A stretch of 64,000 nt of DNA from a virus. The stretch is from the IMG/VR virus record IMGVR_UViG_3300032093_007999, positions 1 to 64,000 of that record; one strand, 5' to 3'. Below the pieces are notes generated by a model. The model did no database searches. It saw nothing but the letters and a program-made list of their open reading frames with translations, and was not told the origin of the DNA. This document shows, in pieces, positions 50,297 through 58,417 of the stretch (the stretch's first letter is position 1; each line of letters opens with the position of its first letter). The position numbers were made by a program, and so were the translations under genes.

Positions 50297-51012
50297 ATTA
50301 AAAAGTTTATTAATTTATCTATTTCATTTTTGTATCTTGAATATGGGCGTAAAGAGTGAGAATCTACATAATTTTGAGATTTTAATTCGTTTTCATCATA
50401 TGTCCAATAAACTCTATCTATTCTTTTTTTTGCTCTTCCGTACTCCCAACCACGATTTAATTTAGTAATTATTGATTGATTTTCATATAGGTTAACCATT
50501 TTTCCAAAATATAACTCATCCGTATCCCAACCTAACCCCATGTCATTTAATTTTATACAGTACTCCTCAAAAGTGTCTTCAAATTTCATAATGTCATTGA
50601 ATACCTTTCCTTTTGATGCGTTGTAACATATTGGGTATCTAACAACACCTTGATACGCATCAGAACTAAAAATAACTAAATTATCATTATCTATGTCTTC
50701 TATATCATTAACAAAATAATTCTTACATAATGGTAACATATCAATATCTGATGTCAAACAGACACTATTTTGATAAAACTTAGTTACGTACATTCTTGCT
50801 ATTTGTGATTGAAATCCTGTATCTATGTCTTCTATTTTTTTTATTTTGTGTATGATATGATCACCATAATCAACTATTTCATTTGTATCACATATCTCAA
50901 CCAAAATAGGTTTTATCCCAATCAATTCATACCATAATTTTTTTACTACGGGCCAAAAATCTTTGTACAAATTATTATCATTGGTACTAACAATTATGTA
51001 ATCTATTTTCAT
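50293..51012 (-). CDS. Glycosyltransferase-like protein with DxD
   Basis: 239 aa. MKIDYIIVSTNDNNLYKDFW is the first GT-A strand. NSVCLTSDIDMLPLCKNYFV carries DxD. IFSSDAYQGVVRYPICYNAS and MGLGWDTDELYFGKMV follow, with WDTDE as a catalytic candidate. RAKKRIDRVYWTYDENELKS with a later SHSLRPYSRY may bind the acceptor. It is one of five consecutive glycosyltransferase-type genes with 1-10-nt overlaps. Confidence 0.75.
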   Translation of the reverse strand: MKIDYIIVSTNDNNLYKDFWPVVKKLWYELIGIKPILVEICDTNEIVDYGDHIIHKIKKIEDIDTGFQSQIARMYVTKFYQNSVCLTSDIDMLPLCKNYFVNDIEDIDNDNLVIFSSDAYQGVVRYPICYNASKGKVFNDIMKFEDTFEEYCIKLNDMGLGWDTDELYFGKMVNLYENQSIITKLNRGWEYGRAKKRIDRVYWTYDENELKSQNYVDSHSLRPYSRYKNEIDKLINFLI

Positions 51013-51665
51013 AATAATATTTTGTAGTCTTCCGTTACAGGGGTTTCGTTTATACTAATTCGTTCACCAACAAATCTACCATTAACTCTTCCTATTGGAA
51101 ATGGTTTTTTCTCAAAAAATTCATCATGTGTGAATTTATTATCCTTAAAAAATTTATATATGTGTTGTAAAAAATTTTGATCAATGCCGTAATAATTTAT
51201 TTTATCCTTTAAAAAAGATTCTATAGTTTTTCTCATTTCCATTATTTTACCTTTAATACCCCACATACCCGCTAAAATACCTAAACCACTTGCACCATAA
51301 GGGACACCATGTGCGGGATGATCTCTCATTACGTGTATTAGTTTTTTACTATTCATCCATTCTTGCACAGCTAAAAATTCTCTTTCAGATATTCTTGAGT
51401 CGCAATCTCTAAAACATACATATTCGGCATCTTCTATGTCAGAAGCGAAAAAACGCCAAAAACACCCATAAGGTACTCCCGAACTATCAACACATATAAC
51501 ATCATTTTTTTCCAATTCTTTAATTGTTTCTGATGGTACGGTGTTATCATAATAAACGATCATTTTCCATCCGGGGTATATGGTTTTTATCAGTTCTGAA
51601 TTTCTTATGGCTCCTATATTATAAAGAAGATTGTCACCCCATAAACTAAAACTTAAATAATTCAT
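51009..51665 (-). CDS. Glycosyltransferase-like protein with DxD
   Basis: 218 aa. MNYLSFSLWGDNLLYNIGAI at the start, then MIVYYDNTVPSETIKELEKN and EDAEYVCFRDCDSRISEREF, in which RDCDSR is the DxD metal site. VMRDHPAHGVPYGASGLGIL, AGMWGIKG and YYGIDQNFLQHIYKFF complete a GT-A-like fold. This pattern (R-D-x-D-S-R, H-x-x-D-H-P) also occurs in capsular polysaccharide genes of many bacteria. Confidence 0.75.
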   Translation of the reverse strand: MNYLSFSLWGDNLLYNIGAIRNSELIKTIYPGWKMIVYYDNTVPSETIKELEKNDVICVDSSGVPYGCFWRFFASDIEDAEYVCFRDCDSRISEREFLAVQEWMNSKKLIHVMRDHPAHGVPYGASGLGILAGMWGIKGKIMEMRKTIESFLKDKINYYGIDQNFLQHIYKFFKDNKFTHDEFFEKKPFPIGRVNGRFVGERISINETPVTEDYKILL

Positions 51666-53089
51666 TATAGTTTATTTTTTAATAATTTATCGTAATTACT
51701 TTGTAAGTCAACAAAATGACCTTGAGTTTTATGTGAGTCTAATTGTAAGTGTTGCAGTAGTCCTTTTGTAATCATAAATTTTCTATTCTTATGGTAAGAA
51801 TAGTAGGTTATGGATCTTTCATGCGCGTGACCACAAGTTTTTGTATCTTTAATTCTATCGGCAACAGGAGAAAACCATTTCATAAAATCATCAAAAATAT
51901 CTTTTCTAAATGTTGTATTTGATGTAGAAGACCACACTGAATCTGGTGAATTTTGTACAATTTTGTTATAGTGTGAGATTAAATCAAATTTATGTATTTC
52001 TTTAATTGCCGGTATAACATTTTCATTCCAAGAAGGGTTTAAAATAAATTCATAACTTCTTACAGGAAACGGAACGTATCCAACCATTTCAACGTCATTC
52101 TCATAAATTTTTGTATGAAATTGATCAATATTCTTATTTAAGATGGTATCGTACTCAAAAAGATTAATGTATTTAGTATTAATTAAATTATTTTTCCAAA
52201 GACAATACCAACCAGTATAGGAAGTAAATAAAGGATATTGTTCTATATTGTCTTCATAATTTCTTGCAATTATTAAATTAGATAAATACCCTATCTTATC
52301 AATAGGTCTATTACCTAAAAAGACGTATTTATATTTATATAAATTAGATAGTTTATTGGACGATTCAAATTCAAGAACTATATCTTGATCGTGAACAAAA
52401 ATGAAAGTTTCGGATAATTCTTTATTATTAATGTCTATAGGTAATTTATCTTTATATTTAATTGCGAACTGAATTCTATTATCTTCCCATTGTTGGTTAG
52501 TTTGTCCTATGGAAAGATGAGTAACCCTTATATCAAACATTACTCCAATTTTAACATCATCTAAATAATTAGGCAAACAAAACCCTAAGTCATAAAAATG
52601 AAATCCATTAAACGATTCATCAAAATTGTGTTTAATCTTTTTCTTATTTATTGCGATAAATAATCCATCAACAATTATTACGTCCTCAATTTTATTACCT
52701 AAATCTTTTGAGTAATTACTTGTCCATTTTTTACCTTCATGTTTGTGATTAACAATACCATACATGGTATTCTGAACTTCCCACCATTTTCCATTATTAT
52801 CCAAATATTTTGTTCCAGCTAAACCTAAAATACCATATTCAGGATTTTTATTAAAATGTTTAAGTATTTTATCTGCCCAATTTTTTGTGTCAAATTCTAA
52901 GTCGTCATGACATAAAACAACTATATCGTATTTTGATTCAGATAAAATTTCATTATAAACTTGAGACAATGATTTTTCACCATTATTAATTTTTTCTATA
53001 ATTTCCACTTCTTTGTACATTGAAGTTTTTTGAAGATAATCAATGTATTCTTGGTTATGTTTTCTTGTTGAGTATCCTATTGTTATCAT
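51665..53089 (-). CDS. Two-domain glycosyltransferase (GT2 plus second domain)
   Basis: 474 aa. N-terminal GT2-like domain: ITIGYSTRKHNQEYIDYLQK, ILSESKYDIVVLCHDDLEFD (HDD as metal motif), YGILGLAGTKYLD and GFHFYDLGFCLPNYLDDVKI. Residues about 225-474 form a second domain with YVFLGNRPIDKIGYLSNLII and a C-terminal region HAHERSITYYSYHKNRKFMI. That could be a second transferase or acceptor domain. Fusion of two activities would allow addition of a disaccharide unit; this is not shown by motifs alone. Confidence 0.75.
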   Translation of the reverse strand: MITIGYSTRKHNQEYIDYLQKTSMYKEVEIIEKINNGEKSLSQVYNEILSESKYDIVVLCHDDLEFDTKNWADKILKHFNKNPEYGILGLAGTKYLDNNGKWWEVQNTMYGIVNHKHEGKKWTSNYSKDLGNKIEDVIIVDGLFIAINKKKIKHNFDESFNGFHFYDLGFCLPNYLDDVKIGVMFDIRVTHLSIGQTNQQWEDNRIQFAIKYKDKLPIDINNKELSETFIFVHDQDIVLEFESSNKLSNLYKYKYVFLGNRPIDKIGYLSNLIIARNYEDNIEQYPLFTSYTGWYCLWKNNLINTKYINLFEYDTILNKNIDQFHTKIYENDVEMVGYVPFPVRSYEFILNPSWNENVIPAIKEIHKFDLISHYNKIVQNSPDSVWSSTSNTTFRKDIFDDFMKWFSPVADRIKDTKTCGHAHERSITYYSYHKNRKFMITKGLLQHLQLDSHKTQGHFVDLQSNYDKLLKNKL

Positions 53090-53673
53090 ATCCCTGTACT
53101 ACCAAATCCTTTATCAGATCTGTCTTTATCGTTAATGTTAATTACTTTATTAAAATTGATCCACTTACCACAAACAACAGGAGAAAAAACCGCCTGAGCA
53201 ATTTTTTGACCTTTATCAATTTTAACTTTGTGATTATTCGTATTAAAAATAATTACTTTTATTTCACCTGTATACCCTTGATCTACCGTACCTGGTGAAT
53301 TTAATACCATCAAACCTTGTTTTAATGCTAAACCGCTTTTTGATCTAACTTGAATTTCATAATGTTCGGGAATGTCAATAAACAATCCTGTTGGAACCAA
53401 GGTTCTACCAAATGGATCAATATCTATTTCCTCTGTTGAATGCAAGTCAAATCCTGAATCTGTTGGGTAAGCGTATACAGGGTCTACAGAATTTTCATGT
53501 TTTGTGGTATAATTAACCTCAACTTTTGTGTTATACGATTTCATTTCTCTATCAATTTCATTTATGTCGATTCCAAATAGTTCCATAACAGCATTATAGT
53601 CAGGTTCATCACCATCAAAAGTTTCTTCAAGATCTTTTATTTGTTCAAAAAAATCATCATTTTCTTTAGTCAT
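53086..53673 (-). CDS. dut: dUTPase with N-terminal extension
   Basis: 195 aa. The trimeric dUTPase motifs are in order: PTDSGFDLHST, RSKSGLALKQGLMVLNSPGT, VDQGYTGEIKV, GQKIAQAVFSPV and DRSDKGFGSTG (C-terminal P-loop-like arm). It hydrolyses dUTP to dUMP, keeping uracil out of phage DNA and feeding dTMP synthesis. The first 55 residues (acidic, FFEQIKDLEETFDGDEPDYN) are extra compared with the usual 145-150 aa. They may be a binding tail. It overlaps the glycosyltransferase gene by 4 nt. Confidence 0.96.
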   Translation of the reverse strand: MTKENDDFFEQIKDLEETFDGDEPDYNAVMELFGIDINEIDREMKSYNTKVEVNYTTKHENSVDPVYAYPTDSGFDLHSTEEIDIDPFGRTLVPTGLFIDIPEHYEIQVRSKSGLALKQGLMVLNSPGTVDQGYTGEIKVIIFNTNNHKVKIDKGQKIAQAVFSPVVCGKWINFNKVININDKDRSDKGFGSTGI

Positions 53674-53674
53674 A

Positions 53675-54376
53675 TTATCCCAAGTTTTTAAGTTTTTTTA
53701 TAAATTCAATAAGAACTTCAACATCCTTTTCACAATATTCAGATATTGAGTTTAATTTTTGTTCTATCCAATAAGCATCGTGAACTTTATCACCAGTAAT
53801 TTCCCCATCTTTTGGTGTTGGTATTCCCATTGTTGAACAAACAAGATCCAAAGAACCAATTGATGTATACGCTCCGTATTGCCAAATTTCTTTTGTGTCA
53901 ATTGCTTTTACCTCCCAAGGCTTTGTATCATATGATGGTAAAAGTTTTGATGGCATAATTCCATTTATGATCATACGTTTTGCAAGCATCGGAATGTCAA
54001 AGTTTTTTAGATTATGACCACAAAGATAGAAATCAAGTTTACTACATCTATCAAGAAGATTTCTAACTTGAATCAATAATTCTTTTTCATCATCACCAGA
54101 AAATGTCTGTTTTTTTACTTCTCCGTTGTCCATTACAAACGCCATTGATACGCAGATAATTTTTGCAAATTCAGGAACAAGAGCTGCTCGTTTCTTAAAC
54201 ACTTCCTCTCTAAACAGACTTTCATCTTCGGGAAATCTTTTTTGAAACCAATCAAAATATTTGTTAAATTGATTGGCAAGATCTGGATTGAATTTCTCAC
54301 AGGATTCATAATCAGGGCATCCACCAACGGTTTCAATGTCAAGGAATAAAATTTTGGTAATTGGTATATTAATCAT
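53675..54376 (-). CDS. 3'-5' exonuclease, DEDD family (PolB-exonuclease-like)
   Basis: 233 aa. ILFLDIETVGGCPDYES has the Exo I D-x-E (Asp13, Glu15). FAKIICVSMAFVMDNGEVKK, FYLCGHNLKNFDIPMLAKRM (Exo II, Asp) and ISEYCEKDVEVLIEFIKKLK (Exo III, DEDDy Tyr and Asp) follow. It resembles the stand-alone exonuclease group related to family B polymerase proofreading domains. The role may be DNA repair, recombination or RNA primer removal. It lies 1-2 nt from dut and the next gene. Confidence 0.88.
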   Translation of the reverse strand: MINIPITKILFLDIETVGGCPDYESCEKFNPDLANQFNKYFDWFQKRFPEDESLFREEVFKKRAALVPEFAKIICVSMAFVMDNGEVKKQTFSGDDEKELLIQVRNLLDRCSKLDFYLCGHNLKNFDIPMLAKRMIINGIMPSKLLPSYDTKPWEVKAIDTKEIWQYGAYTSIGSLDLVCSTMGIPTPKDGEITGDKVHDAYWIEQKLNSISEYCEKDVEVLIEFIKKLKNLG

Positions 54377-54378
54377 AA

Positions 54379-55626
54379 TTATTTAATTAAAGATTTGTAA
54401 AATTCACTTCTATTTTTTGTAACAATATTAAGATCATATGTGTCTTTTACGGTTTCATATAATCTTTCACCCATATCTTTAACCATGTTTGGGTTGTTTA
54501 CCAACAATTTAACGTTTTTAACCCAATCTGAATGGTTTCTATGTTTGTCAACCAATAGGGCATTACCATCAACAAATTTACCATTACTTACCGAATGTTT
54601 AAGATCTATGGTATAAGGCCCAACGTTTGATGCGATTAAGGCTTTTTTATAGAATCCCGCCTCAATAACTTTAAGTTGTGATTTCATCCTGTTAAAAACG
54701 TGATCAACAATTGGTGATAATGATATATCAAACCTTGAATAATTCTTTGCGTATGATGTTGCAGGTTTTGTCCATACTCTTACGTAGTTTTCATTTTCCC
54801 ACCCAAGAAACTCTTCATCATTAAACCTATCCAAAAATAATTTATAATTTGGTGAAATTATTTTATAGTTGTCAGTAAAAATTGATTCATATTTAACCCA
54901 AACCGTTTCTTCGGGTTTAATTGGTCTTCTTACTTCTTCCCCCGTATTTTTATTAATTTCTGTTACGGTTCCTCTTGTATCAAAACCACAAAGATAAAAT
55001 TGTAATTTATCCTGTTGAGGTTTTAATTTATTTACCATACCATCCAATAACTTCAAATCGTGTAAATGTGAGGATCCACCAAGCCAACCTACTCTGATTT
55101 TTTCGGAAGGTAAAGTTGGTTGATTAAATTGTTCTTCTCTTGGATCAATTGCGTTTGGTAAAACATAAACATTTTTATTGAACTTTCTAATTTCATTCGC
55201 AAAAATATCTGTTGTTGTTGTAACGTATGATGATACTTTAAGATTTGCAATAATCTTCTCGTGAATTTTATTGTTAATAATTAACTGATGAATAGGATGT
55301 TCCTTTGTTGGTAACCAATAATCGTCAACATCCGCAATAACAACGATACCAACACTTTTTAACCATTCAATAAGTGCAGGGCAATCTTCATAATTTTGAC
55401 CGATATTTCTGTGGAAATGAACAATTTGATATTGTTTCCAATAGTTCTGATCATTTATTTTTGGTTCGTAATCAATATCAACGTGAAATTCATCAGGATA
55501 TTTGTTTTGTAACATTACATGGGGGTCAACTGAACGGAATTTACCTCAGCCAACCCCAGATTGGTCACTTGGGAGAACTAATACTCTAATTCTCTCACGA
55601 CCATTCATGGGGCTTTCTTTACTCAT
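54379..55626 (-). pseudogene. Glycosyltransferase gene interrupted by in-frame TGA near its 5' end
   Basis: The frame from ATG 55626 reads MSKESPMNGRERIRVLVLPS, DQSGVG, then TGA (55546-55548), then GKFRSVDPHVMLQNKYPDEF and 360 further residues without a stop. Downstream blocks (VIADVDDYWLPTKEHPIHQL, KIRVGWLGGSSHLHDLKLLD, VIEAGFYKKALIASNVGPYT) are a GT-B glycosyltransferase. Removing GGCTGA restores a smooth SGVGKFRSVDPH, so a 6-bp insertion is likely. Translation from ATG 55515 would give a 378-aa protein lacking the first Rossmann strand. TGA is used as a normal stop elsewhere (13904, 21946). The start overlaps the end of the adjacent homing endonuclease gene. Confidence 0.75.
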
Positions 55627-56521
55627 ATTTTTTAATTAGTTTATTTATTATGTTTTGGTTTTTCTTATATTCAGATTCCCAAATTACTTCTAAATTATAA
55701 CCTTTATTCCTTACTAAGTCAATCTTGTTTTTATCATAATCCCATAATTCTTTTGCTGTCATATTTTTAACGGAATGAAAATAATCCGATGGATATTTTT
55801 TTGGGTTGCAATGCCAATAGTCTCCATTATACTCAATAATTAAATTTAACTTAGGGATAAATATATCACATATTTTAGTGTCAACTCTAAATGATGATTT
55901 AACTTTATATCCTATTTCTTTTATTTTTTTTATTATTTCATATTCAGCTTTAGATCTTATCACAGATTTTATTTTACCTAATCTTCTTGTTTCTTTCATC
56001 TTTTCTGACATTATTTTTCTGGCATGCTCCATATTACCCTCATCCCATTTCTTTTTTAAATTTTTTCTAGCCTTATCCCTATGTTTTGGGTTTGCCATAG
56101 AATTTTCTTTACCGGTTGCTTTTCCTTTTCTACTATTTGATATTTTTTGTTTGGACTCCCCAGTGTGTTTTTTACCGTAAAATGGATTCCCATTTCCTTT
56201 TTGATTTATAATACTACAATTTTTACATAATGAATTCCTCAAATTAAAATAATTTCTACAGGCAATTATCCTATCTTTTGATGTTGTCTTAACGTCTGAA
56301 CCACATTGAGGGCATTTTCTTAAAATAACATATTTATTATCATTTTTAATTATTTTTAATGAATCACATCTATTTCTTTTTCTAGTTACATTATGTTTTT
56401 TTAGTACTGATAAAATAGTGGGTTTAGACACCCCAAATTCTTTTGACAATATTAATGAACTTTTACCTCCCAAATATTCTTTAATAATTAACGTTTCATT
56501 TAAATCAATTTTTTTTGCCAT
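55619..56521 (-). CDS. Homing endonuclease: HTH + NUMOD3 + Vsr-like nuclease
   Basis: 300 aa in four parts. An HTH (SKEFGVSKPTILSVLKKHNV, residues 26-45) comes first, then a zinc-finger-like CPQCGS...CKNC segment (about 73-103). A NUMOD3 DNA-binding motif (GNPFYGKKHTGESKQKISNS) follows. The C-terminal Vsr/EDxHD-type PD-(D/E)XK nuclease has VDTKICDIFIPKLNLIIEYN, GDYWHCNPK, YDKNKIDLVRNKGYNLEVIW and ESEYKK. This architecture is typical of free-standing phage homing endonucleases. It ends inside the start of the glycosyltransferase gene, which carries a premature TGA 70 bp further on. Confidence 0.9.
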   Translation of the reverse strand: MAKKIDLNETLIIKEYLGGKSSLILSKEFGVSKPTILSVLKKHNVTRKRNRCDSLKIIKNDNKYVILRKCPQCGSDVKTTSKDRIIACRNYFNLRNSLCKNCSIINQKGNGNPFYGKKHTGESKQKISNSRKGKATGKENSMANPKHRDKARKNLKKKWDEGNMEHARKIMSEKMKETRRLGKIKSVIRSKAEYEIIKKIKEIGYKVKSSFRVDTKICDIFIPKLNLIIEYNGDYWHCNPKKYPSDYFHSVKNMTAKELWDYDKNKIDLVRNKGYNLEVIWESEYKKNQNIINKLIKKYE

Positions 56522-56537
56522 AATATGTTGTTTTTAT

Positions 56538-56545
56538 TATAAATA
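56538..56545 (-). promoter_or_regulatory. Late-type promoter octamer TATTTATA (minus strand)
   Basis: Reads TATAAATA on the plus strand; 16 nt before the homing endonuclease ATG. Confidence 0.6.
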
Positions 56546-56570
56546 GTTCTGTTGTATCAAAAGGTAAAAT

Positions 56571-56606
56571 AAAAAAAACAAAAAACCCCACTCTTTATGA
56601 ATGGGG
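56571..56606 (-). terminator. Terminator after the 202-aa gene
   Basis: On the minus strand CCCCA, 11-nt loop, TGGGG, then TTTTTTG and more T. Confidence 0.7.
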
Positions 56607-56628
56607 ATATGAATTTAAATAACTTAAG

Positions 56629-57237
56629 TTATTCTGAAACTTTTTTAATTTTTGTAATCTTACCCTCAAAAATATGTTGACCCACTTTGAATCTAAAAAC
56701 TTCATTTGATTTTTTTGTGGATTCAACCATTAGACCATTTTCTCTTAACACATCCTCAACTGTTTCTCTTACAATATCTTTAATTTGGTTTGGGTTAAAA
56801 GAAATTGATGATTGAGTTGGTTGTTGTTTAGGTCTAACATTTTCTACAATCGGTTCCCCATTTGCTTTTGAATTCATTAGTCTTGATGCTTTATCAATTA
56901 AATCTGGTGATAATGATGATCCTGCGGTTAATGGGTTATTTGGTTGTTGTATTGGGTGTTCCATCATTAACCTTTTAATCTCATCAGGTAGTTTTGAACT
57001 AGCAATTCTATCTGCCGTTGGTACTGAAGTATTATAATTCTTTTGTGTTGGTACTTCCACTTCAGATAATAAATCTTGAGGTATATTGTAATTACCACTT
57101 ACGGGTTTATAGTCCTCAACCACAGGTGTGTTTGGTATTGAGACATTTGCATGGTTTCCACGACCCATACTATCGTGTCTTTCCATTATTTTTTTTGATA
57201 TTAACAACTTGTTAATTAAATCTTGATCTGCCGACAT
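56629..57237 (-). CDS. Virion-associated hypothetical protein, 202 aa
   Basis: MSADQDLINKLLISKKIMER, a Pro/Asn/Ser-rich middle with short conserved-looking helices (KLPDEIKRLMMEHPIQQP, SLSPDLIDKASRLMNSK) and a folded end (NPNQIKDIVRETVEDVLREN, GLMVE, then FRFKVGQHIFEGKITKIKK). The last 25 residues look like a small beta domain. Proteins of this build are frequent beside head or neck genes of T4-like environmental phages. It ends a five-gene minus-strand run with its own terminator. Confidence 0.6.
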   Translation of the reverse strand: MSADQDLINKLLISKKIMERHDSMGRGNHANVSIPNTPVVEDYKPVSGNYNIPQDLLSEVEVPTQKNYNTSVPTADRIASSKLPDEIKRLMMEHPIQQPNNPLTAGSSLSPDLIDKASRLMNSKANGEPIVENVRPKQQPTQSSISFNPNQIKDIVRETVEDVLRENGLMVESTKKSNEVFRFKVGQHIFEGKITKIKKVSE

Positions 57238-57256
57238 ATTAAAAATATTGTATTGT

Positions 57257-57661
57257 TTATGTTATAGTTTCTTCAGTACCACCAAATACAGCGTTTACAA
57301 TTACATTAGTCATACTTTTATCTCCGTTAGGGTTATAACCAGGTCTTGGTGTATCAAACTTTTCTGCGGTTGGTCTAAACGAAACTATTTTATCAACCCT
57401 GAATAATCTCCAACTTGGTAAAGGTTTCTTCCCTAAATATGCTCTATGTGAAGCTCCTTCTAAATCCCAAGCTCGTAAAACAGGGTTACCTGCCTTACTA
57501 TACCCAAAACAAACGGGTTCAATAGTTCTTAGTCCATTTCCACCTGGTTCATCTCCTTTGTAATAAATTACAACTTTCTGTTTTTTCTTAATTGCATCAA
57601 CAATTGAATCTATTGATGCTATCTCAAGAATAAGACTTTTCAGAGAGTTGTAAAGTTTCAT
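57257..57661 (-). CDS. WYL-like domain protein with targeting-type N-terminus
   Basis: 134 aa. It starts MKLYNSLKSLILEIASIDSI, with LILE|I as a possible protease site. The body AIKKKQKVVIYYKGDEPGGN, GLRTIEPVCFGYSKAGNPVL, RAWDLEGASHRAYLGKK and PSWRLFRVDKIVSFRPTAEK follows the beta-barrel WYL domain (I-x-Y, R-x-I-E/x-P, G, W-R-x-F-R-x-D-R/K-I). WYL domains bind ligands or nucleic acid in regulators. The leader suggests that this copy is packaged in the head and injected. Confidence 0.7.
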   Translation of the reverse strand: MKLYNSLKSLILEIASIDSIVDAIKKKQKVVIYYKGDEPGGNGLRTIEPVCFGYSKAGNPVLRAWDLEGASHRAYLGKKPLPSWRLFRVDKIVSFRPTAEKFDTPRPGYNPNGDKSMTNVIVNAVFGGTEETIT

Positions 57662-57948
57662 TAAACCGAAGGAGTTGTATACGGTTTATTAGATTGATAT
57701 TCATTAATTTTTATTTCATTCTTTCTTTCAAGAATATCAATTGAAGATCCTCCATTAGTTGTATCCAAAAATCCTCCAGTACCTTTACCTAATTCATCCC
57801 CATCGGATATTGCATCTTTATTTGTTTGTGAATATTGATTAGTTGGTTTATAATCATTCTTTGGTATAAGTCTCTGTCTTTGTTGTTCCGCAATTTGACC
57901 TAACTCATTTTGTGGTTGATCAAAATTTAATCTTTCTGTAACCGCCAT
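57661..57948 (-). CDS. Small disordered late protein, 95 aa
   Basis: MAVTERLNFDQPQNELGQIA, then Gln/Asn/Lys-rich sequence with YKPTNQYSQTNKDAISDGDE and GGFLDTTNGGSSIDILERKN. Low hydrophobicity suggests disorder. It overlaps the WYL gene (TAATG) and is 1 nt from the gene upstream, so it is part of a coupled run. No family recognised. Confidence 0.55.
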   Translation of the reverse strand: MAVTERLNFDQPQNELGQIAEQQRQRLIPKNDYKPTNQYSQTNKDAISDGDELGKGTGGFLDTTNGGSSIDILERKNEIKINEYQSNKPYTTPSV

Positions 57949-57949
57949 T

Positions 57950-58417
57950 TTAAATTATTTTTTTCATAATATCGTTTATCCTTTTCAGGTTTTCGGTTAT
58001 TTTGATATCATCATTATAACCTTTATGACTTTTTGATTCTCTATTCATATTTGATAACCATCCCATGTTATCAATTAATTCATCATTAACATCATCGGGC
58101 ATAACATCTTGTGTTATTTGTGGTGTTTGTGTTCCTCTTCTTAAACCATCAATAGTTGTTGATACCCAATTATTCATATAATCACCACCATTTAATACAT
58201 ATGGTGCGTCTTCCTTTTTACCGTCAAAATATTTGAACCAATTTTGTATTCTCTCAAGTTGTTGGAATGTTACTTGTCCTTTATCTCTTAAAAAGATATT
58301 TCTCTTATGACCCTCAACTGTAGAATCAGAGTTAGGGACTTGCTCAAAACACTTCTGAAGATACTCAACAAGTTCTTCAGGTAATTTAATAATTTGTCCG
58401 TATAATTCCTTATTCAC
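57950..58417 (-). CDS. Hypothetical late protein, 155 aa
   Basis: MNKELYGQIIKLPEELVEYL, QKCFEQVPNSDSTVEGHKRN, IFLRDKGQVTFQQLERIQNW, FKYFDGKKEDAPYVLNGGDY. A helical protein whose C-terminus IKITENLKRINDIMKKII resembles the ITE-x-x-L targeting motif found at both ends of other proteins here. Its start overlaps the 329-aa gene by 8 nt. A head-associated role is inferred. Confidence 0.6.
   Translation of the reverse strand: MNKELYGQIIKLPEELVEYLQKCFEQVPNSDSTVEGHKRNIFLRDKGQVTFQQLERIQNWFKYFDGKKEDAPYVLNGGDYMNNWVSTTIDGLRRGTQTPQITQDVMPDDVNDELIDNMGWLSNMNRESKSHKGYNDDIKITENLKRINDIMKKII

Noticed and set aside
55546-55548. TGA recoded as an amino acid (alternative code)
   Set aside because: TGA ends other genes normally (13904, 21946), and no other in-frame TGA was noticed in conserved genes.
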